Positions 40,858-51,037 are shown, numbered from the stretch's first letter. The stretch is DNA of 64,000 bases from Vibrio litoralis DSM 17657 (GCF_000426765.1 NZ_KE384568.1:17698-81697), one strand, 5' to 3'. The notes: generated by a model not told the origin, from the sequence alone. Program-made: numbers and translations.

Positions 40858-41256
40858 TCATAAGAATGATTTTGGTTGCTCGGCATCAAAAGGGCCCTCT
40901 TTCACTTCAAGTATCAAAGCCTTATCAGATACACATTCCAAGCTATGAATATCCATAGGCTTCAGCTCAACAGAAACCACACTTTCAGCAGGACCAACTA
41001 AAACACTTCTAACTATACTGCCATCATTATTATGAAGGTTAAGGCGAATACAGCCATCAAGCACTGTAAACATCTCCCATTGATGAGGCTTAGCATGGTA
41101 ATGAGGTTCAACATAACTACCGTTAACTAAACCTATCAATAAGCGTTGTACTTTATCTTGATGGGTACCATGTAACAAATAATGAGAGCGCTTTCTCTCA
41201 CTCGATTTTGCTTCTCTGTATAACCCTTCAATTACTGTTTTATCAATCAATTCCAT
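40858..41256 (-). CDS. wbuC: WbuC-family cupin protein
   Basis: A 132-residue cupin with a metal-binding histidine cluster EPHYHAKPHQWEMFTVLDG near residue 50. WbuC-type genes accompany FucNAc O-antigen clusters in E. coli and related bacteria, but the reaction is not established. It abuts wbuB with no gap, which supports the pairing fnlC-wbuB-wbuC. The histidine-rich centre looks intact. A role in sugar isomerisation or as an accessory to WbuB is possible. Confidence 0.85.
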   Translation of the reverse strand: MELIDKTVIEGLYREAKSSERKRSHYLLHGTHQDKVQRLLIGLVNGSYVEPHYHAKPHQWEMFTVLDGCIRLNLHNNDGSIVRSVLVGPAESVVSVELKPMDIHSLECVSDKALILEVKEGPFDAEQPKSFL

Positions 41257-42447
41257 TTAATTGATCTCAGATAATATGGTCGTTACGGCTGCTTGCACTG
41301 AAAACTCAGCGGATAATAACTTATATGCAGATTTTCCCACTTCTTCACGTCGTTTACTATCAGCACATAGAGCAACAGCTGAAGCTAACAAAGCTGCATC
41401 ATCACCATTAACATGAATAAACCCCGCATTAGATTCATTAACAAGAGGCATTAAATCATTGCCTTGATTTACGCTACCTAGAATTGGCAAAGACTCAACC
41501 ATATAACCAAGCAACTTACCTGGGAAGTTATGAGCCGTATGATGAGAAGCCAAAGAAAACAAACCAACATCCACTTCAGACAATAATTGCTTAAACTCGT
41601 CTTGATCAACAGAAGATAAGTAGGAAAAGTTAGATAATTGCCATTCTTGTGATAACTGATTAATCAACTCAACTTCATCACCTTGGCCAACAAAAAGAAA
41701 ATGAGCATTTTCATACGATTGCATATTTTTAGCTAGTCGCATCAAATTCGTCATATCTTGTGCATGGCCAATATTACCGCCATAAAAATAGATCACTTTA
41801 CCTTGTAGGTTTAGATCTTCACGATACGACTTGCGATTTTTTGAAGAATGAGGAACCAAAGATGCCCAATTCCTAAGAACCTGTAACGGGTATTGAACGT
41901 TTTTTGCTTTAAAAACCTCAACATTTCGTTCAGACATTAAGCCAATCATATCTGCTTGCTTATAAGAAATATGCTCAAAGTATCTAAAATATTTTTCGAT
42001 CATAGATCCGGAACGGATCATCCCGGCATCTATCGCCCATTGAGGAAAAAGGTCTCTTAAAACTAAGTAAGCTGAACACTTACACCGTTGTTTTATTTTC
42101 TTTACTAATGGACCAAAGAAGATCGAAGGTGAATAATAAACAACAGCATCAAATGACTCTTGGGTCACTTCTTTTGAAATAGCTCGCCAAGCGTGAAAAG
42201 ATAACAATGTTTCGTTTATTGCTCTTTTTACTTTACCGACATCTTTGATCTCACCACTTTTAAAGCGCCATATAGAAACGTTATCTAGTGACTCTTTAAT
42301 TAATGTATTTGATTGCGCAATATCTGGTGTAATAACCGTGACCGAGTGCCCTTGAGCAGTAAACTCACAAGCTAATTCATGAAACATTTTAGCCCCGACT
42401 CTTGTGCTATGAGGCAAATAGTCATCAATGATAAAAGCGAGCTTCAT
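41257..42447 (-). CDS. wbuB: GT4 glycosyltransferase WbuB (L-FucNAc transferase)
   Basis: A 396-residue GT-B enzyme of family GT4. It starts MKLAFIIDDYLPHSTRVGAK, the typical WbuB N-terminus, with nucleotide-site blocks VIYFYGGNIGHAQDMTNLMR and GLFSLASHHTAHNFPGKLLG. WbuB transfers L-FucNAc onto undecaprenyl-diphospho-GlcNAc, so here it should add the second sugar after WecA. It overlaps fnlC by one base (TAATG) and abuts wbuC. The donor is supported by the three fnl genes immediately upstream. Confidence 0.9.
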   Translation of the reverse strand: MKLAFIIDDYLPHSTRVGAKMFHELACEFTAQGHSVTVITPDIAQSNTLIKESLDNVSIWRFKSGEIKDVGKVKRAINETLLSFHAWRAISKEVTQESFDAVVYYSPSIFFGPLVKKIKQRCKCSAYLVLRDLFPQWAIDAGMIRSGSMIEKYFRYFEHISYKQADMIGLMSERNVEVFKAKNVQYPLQVLRNWASLVPHSSKNRKSYREDLNLQGKVIYFYGGNIGHAQDMTNLMRLAKNMQSYENAHFLFVGQGDEVELINQLSQEWQLSNFSYLSSVDQDEFKQLLSEVDVGLFSLASHHTAHNFPGKLLGYMVESLPILGSVNQGNDLMPLVNESNAGFIHVNGDDAALLASAVALCADSKRREEVGKSAYKLLSAEFSVQAAVTTILSEIN

Positions 42448-43577
42448 TAGTATTCTTTCCAGACCACACGTTTAACATAATCCGTATAGGAGTGGATTAT
42501 TCTCACCATTTTATCGGATACGTTAGGCATACTGTAATCATATACTGGGCGCAATAAACGTTCATCGCCTAATGGCTGAGATTCTAAGATATTCAATGCT
42601 TGCAATACACGCTCAACCTCTAAGCCAACCATCATTACTGATGCTTCTTCAAACCCTTCAGGACGCTCATGAGCTTCACGCAGATTTAATGCGGGAAAAT
42701 TCATAATCGAAGATTCTTCAGTAATGGTTCCACTATCAGATAGTGCTGCTTTCGAATTCTTTTGAAGATGGTTGTAATCGTGAAACCCTAATGGTTTTAA
42801 TAATTGAATATTTTTATGGAATTGTATTCCTTGAGCTTCAATTTTACTTCTTGTACGAGGGTGAGTTGAAACAATCACTGGAAAATTATATTTTTCGGCA
42901 ACGGTGTTTAAAATATTTGCCAACTTTGCTAGTTGCTTCGGTGAATCTACATTTTCTTCTCTATGAGCACTTACGACAAAAAACTTACCTTTTTGGAGTC
43001 CTAAACGCTGCAAAACATCAGAACTATCTATTTGGGGCATGTAATGATTAAGCACTTCAAACATCGGGCTACCCGTTTTAATTACCCGGTCAGCAGGAAT
43101 ACCTTCTGCTAATAAATAATCACGCGCAATAGTACTGTAAGTAAGATTAATATCTGCAATATGATCGACTATTTTACGATTTGTTTCTTCAGGAACTCGT
43201 TGATCAAAACAGCGATTACCGGCTTCCATATGAAAAATTGGTACCTTTCTACGCTTTGCTGGCAGCGCTGAAATACATGAATTGGTATCCCCTAAAACGA
43301 GCATCGCATCTGGTTTTATTTCATCAAGAACCTGATCAACTTTAATAATCACTTGGCCAATAGTTTCTGCTGCTGAAGAACCCGCAGCATTCAGGAAGAA
43401 ATCGGGTTTTCTAACTCCTAAATCATTAAAAAACAATTCATTTAACTCAAAGTCATAGTTTTGGCCAGTATGCACGATGAGGTGTTCACAGTGCTCATCT
43501 AACTTTGCCAATACACGAGAAAGGCGAATAATTTCTGGGCGAGTACCCACTACTGACATTATTTTTAATTTTTTCAT
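42447..43577 (-). CDS. fnlC: UDP-N-acetyl-sugar 2-epimerase FnlC (WbjD/CapG type)
   Basis: Non-hydrolysing 2-epimerase (376 residues) related to WecB. Motifs are VVGTRPEIIRLSRVL, VHTGQNYDFELNELF, VVSAHREENVDSPKQL and the UDP-binding SDSGTITEESSIM. In the L-FucNAc pathway it carries out the final step from UDP-2-acetamido-2,6-dideoxy-L-talose to UDP-L-FucNAc. Its order after fnlA and fnlB matches E. coli and Pseudomonas clusters, which separates it from WecB that makes UDP-ManNAc. Confidence 0.92.
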   Translation of the reverse strand: MKKLKIMSVVGTRPEIIRLSRVLAKLDEHCEHLIVHTGQNYDFELNELFFNDLGVRKPDFFLNAAGSSAAETIGQVIIKVDQVLDEIKPDAMLVLGDTNSCISALPAKRRKVPIFHMEAGNRCFDQRVPEETNRKIVDHIADINLTYSTIARDYLLAEGIPADRVIKTGSPMFEVLNHYMPQIDSSDVLQRLGLQKGKFFVVSAHREENVDSPKQLAKLANILNTVAEKYNFPVIVSTHPRTRSKIEAQGIQFHKNIQLLKPLGFHDYNHLQKNSKAALSDSGTITEESSIMNFPALNLREAHERPEGFEEASVMMVGLEVERVLQALNILESQPLGDERLLRPVYDYSMPNVSDKMVRIIHSYTDYVKRVVWKEY

Positions 43578-43595
43578 TTTTCTTTCTCTCTATGA

Positions 43596-44699
43596 CTACA
43601 GCGGGCGAGCAAAGGTATCTGGTGCTTCACGATCAAAGATTTCATTTGCCCATAACATAACAATCATCTCTTCATCACCAATATTAGTAATATCATGCGA
43701 CCATCCAGGAACCGTTTCTACAATTTGTGGCTCAACACCATCGGTATGAAGCTCATAACGCTCACCTGTAATAATGTGTTCAAACTTAAATAGAGCTTTA
43801 CCTTTTAATACCAAGAATTTTTCATTTTTAGAATGGTGGTAATGCCCACCACGAGTAATGCCTGGATGTGCTGTAAAAAATGAAAATTGCCCAGAATCTT
43901 TCGTTTTGAGCATTTCACTGAACACTCCACGTTCATCCCCATAACTAGGAATAGCGTAATTAAACTGCTCAGGCGTCATATAACTGAGGTAAGTTGAATA
44001 AAGCGCTCGCGCAAAGCCTGTTCCTACATTTTCTGTTATTAAGTTCTCACGGCTTTGTTTGAATGCTCTAAGTAACGTTGCCACTTCGCCAACAGTTGTC
44101 GAAAACTCTTGATGAATAAGTTGCTGGCCAGATGGTGTATTACTATTAAGTAGCGATATAAAACTTTGACAGACATCATCAATATAAACCAGGGTCACAG
44201 GTGAGTCGGGATTATGAATGGTAATATCGATATCGTTTAATGTGTTATAGCAAAACGTAGCAACAAATGAGTTATAATTGGGGCGACACCACTTGCCAAA
44301 AACATTAGGTAACCGATAAATATAATAAGAAGCACCGGTTTCAATACCATATTGCTCAACCGATTTTTCAGCTAAAGCTTTACTACGTCCATACGCATTA
44401 TCTTGGTTGGCCTGGGTCGAAGAGCTAACAACTAAAGTAGCAGTTTTATTAGATGCATTTAACTCACCGATGATGTAGTTAGTAAAATCGGTATTTCCTT
44501 CCAAAAACTCGGATTCATTCTTAGGTCGGTTTATACCAGCCAAATGGTAAACAAAATCAGCTTCGCGAAGTGAATGTTTTAATTGCTCCGGCGATGTATC
44601 TCGACCAATTTCAATTATATCTTGATGGCCTTGTTCACGGAGCATGACACATAAATTTTTACCAATAAAACCTTTTGCTCCAGTAACAACAATTTTCAT
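43596..44699 (-). CDS. fnlB: Bifunctional epimerase/reductase FnlB (WbjC/CapF type)
   Basis: A 367-residue fusion. The N-terminal SDR domain (1 to about 245) has VTGAKGFIGKNLCVML and the catalytic YGRSKALAEKS. The C-terminal cupin domain (about 250-367) has the metal site RGGHYHHSKNEKFLVLKGKA. CapF uses the cupin for C3 epimerisation and the SDR for NADPH reduction at C4. It abuts fnlA and is followed 18 bases later by fnlC. All expected parts are present. Confidence 0.94.
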   Translation of the reverse strand: MKIVVTGAKGFIGKNLCVMLREQGHQDIIEIGRDTSPEQLKHSLREADFVYHLAGINRPKNESEFLEGNTDFTNYIIGELNASNKTATLVVSSSTQANQDNAYGRSKALAEKSVEQYGIETGASYYIYRLPNVFGKWCRPNYNSFVATFCYNTLNDIDITIHNPDSPVTLVYIDDVCQSFISLLNSNTPSGQQLIHQEFSTTVGEVATLLRAFKQSRENLITENVGTGFARALYSTYLSYMTPEQFNYAIPSYGDERGVFSEMLKTKDSGQFSFFTAHPGITRGGHYHHSKNEKFLVLKGKALFKFEHIITGERYELHTDGVEPQIVETVPGWSHDITNIGDEEMIVMLWANEIFDREAPDTFARPL

Positions 44700-45737
44700 T
44701 TACACTCCCTCTGGCACAATAAGGCTTCCAGCTTCAATGTCTGCAATGAAATCAAGCTTATGTAATAACTTAATCATGCCATCGACATCTAAGCGTTCAG
44801 TGTTATGTGAGTTATAATCTTCGATAATAGAAAGGTCTTTCTCACCTTCTTCATTAAATTTTGAGTAATTTAAGTCGCGATTATCTGAAGGTATGCGGTA
44901 ATAGCCACCTTGATCTTCAGCGACGAACATCTCTTCACGACTACATAGTGCTTCATAGAGCTTTTCACCATGACGAGTGCCTATAATGCCGACTGAGTGA
45001 TCTGGCTTATTTGTGATCTTAAGCAGTGCCTTTACTAGCACATCAATTGTGGCTGCTGGTGCTTTTTGCACAAAAATATCACCATTTGAGCCATGTTCAA
45101 ACGCATGGAGTACCAAATCAACCGCATCATTTAGAGTCATCATAAAACGAGTCATGTTAGGGTCAGTGATCGTGATTGGTTGATCGCCAATAATTTGTCG
45201 CAAAAACAATGGAATAACAGACCCACGAGATGCCATAACGTTACCATAGCGAGTCGCACAAATGGTGGTACTGGTGTGCTCAAGATTACGGCTTTTAGCA
45301 ACGATGACTTTTTCCATCAGCGCTTTGGATATTCCCATAGCATTAATAGGGTAAACGGCCTTGTCGGTACTTAAACAAACAACACGCTTAACATTATGAA
45401 AAATTGCCGCTTCTAAGACATTCTCAGTACCTATAACATTAGTTTTGACAGCCTCAAGTGGATAAAACTCACAAGAAGGTACTTGCTTGAGCGCTGCAGC
45501 GTGGTATACGTAGTCAACACCACGCATCGCATTTGAGATACTCTGCGGATCCCGTACATCACCAATATAAAACTTCAGTTTAGATGAGTTATATTTTTTA
45601 CGCATATCATCTTGTTTTTTCTCATCACGAGAAAAAATACGAACTTCTTTAATATCGGTCTCTAGAAAGCGATCGAGCACGGCATTACCAAAAGAGCCAG
45701 TACCACCTGTGATTAGTAAAACTTTGTTTTTGAACAT
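44700..45737 (-). CDS. fnlA: UDP-GlcNAc 4,6-dehydratase/5-epimerase FnlA (WbjB/CapE type)
   Basis: A 345-residue soluble SDR enzyme that begins UDP-L-FucNAc synthesis from UDP-GlcNAc. NAD motif ITGGTGSFGNAVLDRFLE is at the N-terminus. The catalytic region STDKAVYPINAMGISKALME has the family's Met in place of Tyr and the Lys four residues later. It is distinct from the long membrane dehydratase at 26.2 kb, so the window holds two separate UDP-GlcNAc dehydratase pathways. It is the first gene of fnlABC-wbuBC. Confidence 0.94.
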   Translation of the reverse strand: MFKNKVLLITGGTGSFGNAVLDRFLETDIKEVRIFSRDEKKQDDMRKKYNSSKLKFYIGDVRDPQSISNAMRGVDYVYHAAALKQVPSCEFYPLEAVKTNVIGTENVLEAAIFHNVKRVVCLSTDKAVYPINAMGISKALMEKVIVAKSRNLEHTSTTICATRYGNVMASRGSVIPLFLRQIIGDQPITITDPNMTRFMMTLNDAVDLVLHAFEHGSNGDIFVQKAPAATIDVLVKALLKITNKPDHSVGIIGTRHGEKLYEALCSREEMFVAEDQGGYYRIPSDNRDLNYSKFNEEGEKDLSIIEDYNSHNTERLDVDGMIKLLHKLDFIADIEAGSLIVPEGV

Positions 45738-45749
45738 AATTAGTCAACT

Positions 45750-46871
45750 CTATTTTTTATGTGATTCATTCAATTTGGATTGAATAATACTAACGTAATT
45801 ATTTGCCCTATCTTCTGCTACAGATAAATTTTTAGTTATTGAATATCCTAGATTAACCTTTGTTTCTTTTAAATTTTCATCGGAAAGTAACCGAACTATC
45901 TTTTCAGCAATATCAAAAGGATTTAATGGATCAAAGTAAACAGCTGAATCCTTACAAATATCTTTTATAAAATCTCTATTGGAAGCAATAACGGGCGTTC
46001 CCATGCACATAGCTTCTATTGGTGATGCAGAAAAACACTCAAGAAGGCTTGGAAATATTAGCGCATCAATTTTAGAATAAAAATCAGGACATTGCTGAGC
46101 AGATAAAGAACCAACGCTATAAAAATTGTCAATCTGGTCAAACTTCAAAGAGGCCATCTCTTCATCAGTTAAGGTGAAAATAAAATTCAAGTTCAGGTCA
46201 TACTCACGAATGAGAATATCATTAACCATAATTAAAATATTTAAATTTTTATGTGGATATGCCCGACCAATAAACCCTAGAATAGGTTTATTATTTTTTG
46301 GTAGCCCACCTTTTATAGGTAACCATTCATCAGGATTTAGATATAAAGAAGACACACAATTATTGACAACTTCTACTCTCTTATGATCAAAACCTATCTT
46401 AGACAAGGCATGTTTAACATGATCTTGCTCTACAACTAAAAGATCATATTTTTTAAAGTATTGCTTTTGAATCCAAAATTTAATTTTACTTTTCCACTGC
46501 GATACCAAAGGGAATTTTTTATAAGCTTCATTATTTGGATAAGCGATCCAGGCTTGAGCAAAGCCACAAATATGATATTTAACGTCTATTGAAGGGTAAA
46601 ATGGGCCAAAAATAGTAAAGCAAACATCGTGCCCATTAAATTTAATTAGGTCTTTATAATTTAACTTTTTAAATCCAAATACATTTACAACCTCAAAACT
46701 AGTGAATTCATCACTAATTACATAATCGGATAAACTTTCATAAACAGCAGTTGAACACACAATAGAGAAATTAAATTTCTTTAGCTTATATAGTTCAGTG
46801 ATAAATGAAGCAGCAACTTGAACACCGCCTCCTACATGGAGGTTTGAAGCGTTAATAAGAATTCTTTTCAT
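45750..46871 (-). CDS. GT4 glycosyltransferase
   Basis: A 373-residue GT-B enzyme. It begins RILINASNLHVGGGVQVAAS, a motif common in O-antigen GT4 enzymes, and has a donor-site region LIFPSLLECFSASPIEAMCM near residue 277. It should add one of the later sugars of the O-unit. The coding sequence is clearly more AT-rich than fnlA, which starts 12 bases downstream, so this part of the locus has a different origin. The donor cannot be told. Confidence 0.85.
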   Translation of the reverse strand: MKRILINASNLHVGGGVQVAASFITELYKLKKFNFSIVCSTAVYESLSDYVISDEFTSFEVVNVFGFKKLNYKDLIKFNGHDVCFTIFGPFYPSIDVKYHICGFAQAWIAYPNNEAYKKFPLVSQWKSKIKFWIQKQYFKKYDLLVVEQDHVKHALSKIGFDHKRVEVVNNCVSSLYLNPDEWLPIKGGLPKNNKPILGFIGRAYPHKNLNILIMVNDILIREYDLNLNFIFTLTDEEMASLKFDQIDNFYSVGSLSAQQCPDFYSKIDALIFPSLLECFSASPIEAMCMGTPVIASNRDFIKDICKDSAVYFDPLNPFDIAEKIVRLLSDENLKETKVNLGYSITKNLSVAEDRANNYVSIIQSKLNESHKK

Positions 46872-46880
46872 TGTAAAAGC

Positions 46881-48047
46881 CTATGGTGGAACATATGAAT
46901 CCCAAAATTTATTAACTTTGATTGCTTTATCTGATTCTTCATAAAAATCAGGTTTTAAATTAAAATATAAATAATTATTATAATTAATATAAAAGTCATA
47001 AAAAAATGGTTTTTGACTTAAAGAGAAAGCTGAAAGCATCATGTAAGTAACAAAGAATATTTTTACCATCATAATTTTAACGGTGTTAAAATAAAAAAGT
47101 AAATGCATTGGTAATATAATAAAAAATACCGAATAATATAAGTTAAGCCTTACAACTACAGTCCGAGTTTGAAAGAACACCAGTTCAATCAATATTGATG
47201 TCAACATTAAACTATATGTAAATACAATTAAAACTCTACTCGATGATTTAATATCACTAGTCTTTCCAAAGCCTAGTTTATAAAAAAATACAGATGAAAT
47301 AAAAAACAAAAATAGACGAATTATCATACCAAAACTGATTGGAAGTGCATCTTGAGAAAAATAAGCAATTAGCTTACTTATCATAAACGGATATATATTT
47401 ATTGATTTTATAAATTCTAAAACCCATCCAAATATTGATACTTTTAAAAGTGCCATCGTCAACAGTATTGGAATGAAAAAAATTGCAAACTTCCTAACTG
47501 CATTAAACTTATACACTATTAACGATAATAATACTGTTACAGCAGATATGTGAAATAAAGATGCGAACAAAATAAAACAAATAGTGTATTTTATTCTTTC
47601 AGCTATAAATAAGAACCCAATAAATACAAATGCTAGCGCTACATCTTGCCTAAGAACATTGCTTGTCAAGTGATAATTAATTATGATAAAAAAGACCAAC
47701 ACTACTGGTATATAAGGAACTTGGAATTTTTTCAGCATTAAATACAAACTAAAAATCAAAAAAAACTTGATTCCAGCACTCATAACCCAAAAATTCACAC
47801 CTATATTTTTAAAGGTTGAACTTATAAACTTATAACCTATTTCAAATTGATAACTTTCTATACCATAATAGTCTTTATAGTATGCAAGCCAATCCACTCC
47901 ATGCTGATAAGAAAAACAAAATGTTAACAATAGGAACGATAACAATAATATGGATAATATTCTCTGATCTTTCGAGTGTACGCTTTGTGAAAAAGACAAT
48001 ACAACAATAGAAAATAAAAAACTGTAAAAAAACAAAAAGTAAGGCAC
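46881..48047 (-). CDS. wzy: EpsG-type repeat-unit polymerase (Wzy)
   Basis: A 388-residue polytopic membrane protein with about ten segments. LLTFCFSYQHGVDWLAYYKD near residue 43 resembles the EpsG family, whose members often have a Y-x-x-G-x-D-W-x-x-Y pattern in the first loop. As the only polymerase-like protein in this operon it is the likely O-antigen Wzy. It abuts the TagB-like gene with a one-base overlap. Base composition is very AT-rich. Confidence 0.8.
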   Translation of the reverse strand: MPYFLFFYSFLFSIVVLSFSQSVHSKDQRILSILLLSFLLLTFCFSYQHGVDWLAYYKDYYGIESYQFEIGYKFISSTFKNIGVNFWVMSAGIKFFLIFSLYLMLKKFQVPYIPVVLVFFIIINYHLTSNVLRQDVALAFVFIGFLFIAERIKYTICFILFASLFHISAVTVLLSLIVYKFNAVRKFAIFFIPILLTMALLKVSIFGWVLEFIKSINIYPFMISKLIAYFSQDALPISFGMIIRLFLFFISSVFFYKLGFGKTSDIKSSSRVLIVFTYSLMLTSILIELVFFQTRTVVVRLNLYYSVFFIILPMHLLFYFNTVKIMMVKIFFVTYMMLSAFSLSQKPFFYDFYINYNNYLYFNLKPDFYEESDKAIKVNKFWDSYVPP

Positions 48048-49123
48048 TACTTCAAAGCCTCAAAATTAAAAATTTTATATTTTTGATACAAAGAATTGTC
48101 ATAATTAGAACTAATAGATAACTCTCTTAGCGAGCATGAAAGAACCTCGTTTACATCCTTAAAAGATCTACCAGGTAAGGGATATATATCAGTATCATAG
48201 GCAAACCCTCTTGAGGCCTTATACTCGCTAATATCAGGGGATATAAAAACAATAGGTTTATTAGTTAGAGCATAATCAATAAAAACTGAAGAATAATCCG
48301 TCCATAACATATCAGTAATCGATAACACTTCGTATAGTGATGTGTTAACATCATTCATCGAATCTTCAGTCAATATAATTATATTACTAAAATCAATATT
48401 TGTATTAATATCCGCATCCATTGGATGTGGTTTTAAAATCAATATTGCATTTTGTCTTTTATAATATTCATTAATAATCATCCAATTATATTTAATATTA
48501 TAATCACTTTTCCCATCAGAACGAATGTCACCAATATTAGATTTTCTATATGTTGGAAGCCAACAAACAACAGTAGAATATTTATTTTTCAAAGCTAATA
48601 GGTAATCATTTTTTGTTTCTTTCATCAGTAAATCATTTCTCGGTAAACCACTCACAATGACATCATCAAGCGAAAGTCCAAATGCTTTAGACATTAAATC
48701 AGCAAAAAAGTCTGATGTAGCCAAACAATAATGACAATCTGGAACACTGGTTTTCCCATCCAAATAACCGATATTTTTTAATGGCATTCCATGCCATAAA
48801 TTTATAATTTTCTGTCTTTTTGCATTAACCTTAGGGTAGAAACTATAAATACCATGTGTGAAATATATTACTTGAGCCGAAAGTAAATAATAAAAACCCT
48901 TAATAGATTTCTTATCGACTACTTTTACATTATATTCATCTAGCCACAATGGTGTAGATCCATCTTTTGATACTAATATAATTACTTCCATTTTTTTTAA
49001 GTGCGGTAAAAGCCCGCGTAACATATCATCATAATCAGGGAAACTTAAATATACTATTCTATTTCTAATACCACTAGTTACTATCAAAATACTTTTTAAA
49101 AAGAAAGATATTAGTTTATTCAT
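48047..49123 (-). CDS. CDP-glycerol/polyol-phosphate transferase (TagB/TagF-like)
   Basis: A 358-residue member of the Glyphos_transf family that makes wall teichoic acids in Gram-positive bacteria. Family motifs include KIINLWHGMPLKNIGYLDGK near residue 107, VSGLPRNDLLM, CWLPTYRKS, LILKPHPMDADIN and LWTDYSSVFIDYALTNKPI. It should transfer glycerol- or another polyol-phosphate from its CDP form to the O-unit. The partner cytidylyltransferase is three genes upstream in the same operon. It overlaps wzx by eight bases. A fully functional set is inferred, not shown. Confidence 0.88.
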   Translation of the reverse strand: MNKLISFFLKSILIVTSGIRNRIVYLSFPDYDDMLRGLLPHLKKMEVIILVSKDGSTPLWLDEYNVKVVDKKSIKGFYYLLSAQVIYFTHGIYSFYPKVNAKRQKIINLWHGMPLKNIGYLDGKTSVPDCHYCLATSDFFADLMSKAFGLSLDDVIVSGLPRNDLLMKETKNDYLLALKNKYSTVVCWLPTYRKSNIGDIRSDGKSDYNIKYNWMIINEYYKRQNAILILKPHPMDADINTNIDFSNIIILTEDSMNDVNTSLYEVLSITDMLWTDYSSVFIDYALTNKPIVFISPDISEYKASRGFAYDTDIYPLPGRSFKDVNEVLSCSLRELSISSNYDNSLYQKYKIFNFEALK

Positions 49124-50402
49124 GAATTTTATTTACCTTTATTTTGGCATGTTTATAATATTTAAAAAATGATGATATACGAATAAGACAAACAAGGCTT
49201 TCAGTCATCAATAAACAGCAAACCACATTAAAAGCATTAACTAAATTTAAACCATATAAAACTGTAAGTAATGAAATATGAAAAAAACTACCAATCATTA
49301 CTGATATATTTGCTATTTTGATCTTATCAAGCAAGGCAAAGGCTGGATAACCAAAACTCATGGACAGGAATGTTATTGGCACAATTATCATGAATACAGA
49401 AAAAACATCAGATGCAGATGTGAATTCTTCACCAAAAATCAATAGTAATAACCCTGATGAAAAATAAATACACAATAAACTTACCAACATTATTAGAAAA
49501 AACATTGAAAATACGAGTTTGAAAAAAAACTTATAATCTTTATTTTTAACCAAATATGGATAAAGAGCGGATATTATTGGTAATGTAGCGCTTTGTGCAG
49601 CCTGAAATAATTTTTCACTACTTCCATAATAACCTGCTTGAAGCTTTCCAGAGAAAGAGCCTACAATAAAGACGCTTGCTGAGGTATAAATCGTTACTGC
49701 TGCGCGTGAAATAAAGAAAGGAAAGCTAGATTTAACTTGAAAAAAAACTTCAGAAACACTGACTTTATAAAAACTGTAACCTTGCTTAAATACTAATAAA
49801 AATGATACAACACCTCCAAGTAAACTACTTAGACCTAAAGATAAAATAACATCATTTACATCATTTTCATTACTCACAAGAACAAACACCATTATCAAGT
49901 AAATTAGTTTACTGCTCATAATAGCGTATGTCATGAGTTTCATTTTTTCTATACCTTGAAAAAGGTATATAGCTTGTAACGACTGCCCTAGTAAAGTCAA
50001 AAATATATAAAAAATCAATTCATTATTTAAATGAATAATTTCAATAGTATCTTTTAATGACACAAGAACGACTGTTACAAATAAAACCAAACTCAGCCTG
50101 ACACATAAAACACTAGTAATTATTTTATTGACTTTTATTTTATCACTTATATTCTTTGCAATATAAGGCACAGCTGAATTATTAAAACCGTAATCTATAA
50201 CTAAATTTAATATCCCACACAAAGATAAAATAATGGCAACATAACCAAAACCTTCAATACCTAAAACTCTTCCCAAGTAAGGAAGTACTAACAAGGGAGC
50301 TATATAATTTGAAAATTGTAATATTACTAATGAAAATATATTTTTAAAAAGATTAATTCTATTTTTATTAAGTATAATTTTTTTAGAAAAAAAACGCATC
50401 AT
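49116..50402 (-). CDS. wzx: O-unit flippase Wzx
   Basis: A 428-residue polytopic protein of the MOP superfamily with about twelve membrane segments. N-terminal FSNYIAPLLVLPYLGRVLGI with GFGYVAIILSLCGILNLVID is typical of Wzx. It would flip the finished O-unit to the periplasm for Wzy. The start overlaps the SDR stop by four bases (ATGA). A second ATG three bases downstream is possible. It is unlike the Wzx at 35.3 kb, consistent with a different repeat unit. Confidence 0.9.
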   Translation of the reverse strand: MMRFFSKKIILNKNRINLFKNIFSLVILQFSNYIAPLLVLPYLGRVLGIEGFGYVAIILSLCGILNLVIDYGFNNSAVPYIAKNISDKIKVNKIITSVLCVRLSLVLFVTVVLVSLKDTIEIIHLNNELIFYIFLTLLGQSLQAIYLFQGIEKMKLMTYAIMSSKLIYLIMVFVLVSNENDVNDVILSLGLSSLLGGVVSFLLVFKQGYSFYKVSVSEVFFQVKSSFPFFISRAAVTIYTSASVFIVGSFSGKLQAGYYGSSEKLFQAAQSATLPIISALYPYLVKNKDYKFFFKLVFSMFFLIMLVSLLCIYFSSGLLLLIFGEEFTSASDVFSVFMIIVPITFLSMSFGYPAFALLDKIKIANISVMIGSFFHISLLTVLYGLNLVNAFNVVCCLLMTESLVCLIRISSFFKYYKHAKIKVNKIHE

Positions 50403-51037
50403 TCAAAATCAGACCTAATCTCTAATTCATTTTTTCTATAAAAAACAATATCACCAGATTTATATTTACCCTTAATAGAATCCTTAATAGGTTGAATACC
50501 TTCACTTAGAGTCATAACATTAGGGTTGTTTATTTTTAAACCGTTTCTTATTTTTGTATCTATTGCACCTGGACATAATGTTATTATGTTAAAACCCTCT
50601 TTTAACATACCTGATGATAGTTTCATCACTCCAGCTTTAGCAGCACAATATGAAGTCCAATCTGAATATGATGCATAAGCTGCAGTTGATGATATATTTA
50701 AAATAACAACATTTTTATTTTTCTCTATACCAAACCGAGATATTAAATAGGTACCAATTAAATTAACTTCAATATCTCTAATCCATTTCTCTGGCTCAGA
50801 ATCTAAAAAATTTGATGAGTAAAGTGTTCCTGCAGCATTAACTATTATATCAAATTCATTATTGCGAAAATAACTTGATACTGATTCTATAGATGATACG
50901 TTAAGCTCATTTTTATCGGGTAAACTGATATCATATGAATCAGATAAATCATGATATAGGCCTTTAGCTAAATCACCATTACCACCAGTAATTAATATTT
51001 TTAATTTATTTTGGTTCGGGGATAGGGTGCTCATCAC
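50399..51037 (-). CDS. Short-chain dehydrogenase/reductase in the O-antigen operon
   Basis: A 212-residue SDR with NAD(P) motif ILITGGNGDLAKGLYHDL and catalytic YCAAKAGVMKLSSGM. The Ser is in LNISSTAAYASYSDW. It lacks about 30-40 residues of the usual 250-residue SDR substrate loop. It sits between the TagD-like cytidylyltransferase, overlapping it by 32 bases, and the flippase. The arrangement recalls Haemophilus Bcs1, where a cytidylyltransferase and an SDR reductase are fused to make CDP-ribitol. The enzyme may therefore reduce a keto-sugar phosphate to the polyol phosphate activated by its neighbour. This is inference. Confidence 0.8.
   Translation of the reverse strand: MMSTLSPNQNKLKILITGGNGDLAKGLYHDLSDSYDISLPDKNELNVSSIESVSSYFRNNEFDIIVNAAGTLYSSNFLDSEPEKWIRDIEVNLIGTYLISRFGIEKNKNVVILNISSTAAYASYSDWTSYCAAKAGVMKLSSGMLKEGFNIITLCPGAIDTKIRNGLKINNPNVMTLSEGIQPIKDSIKGKYKSGDIVFYRKNELEIRSDFE

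Noticed and set aside
42447..43577. WecB (UDP-ManNAc synthesis) as identity of the 2-epimerase
   Set aside because: The gene order fnlA-fnlB-2-epimerase-wbuB-wbuC fits FnlC, and no WecC partner is adjacent.
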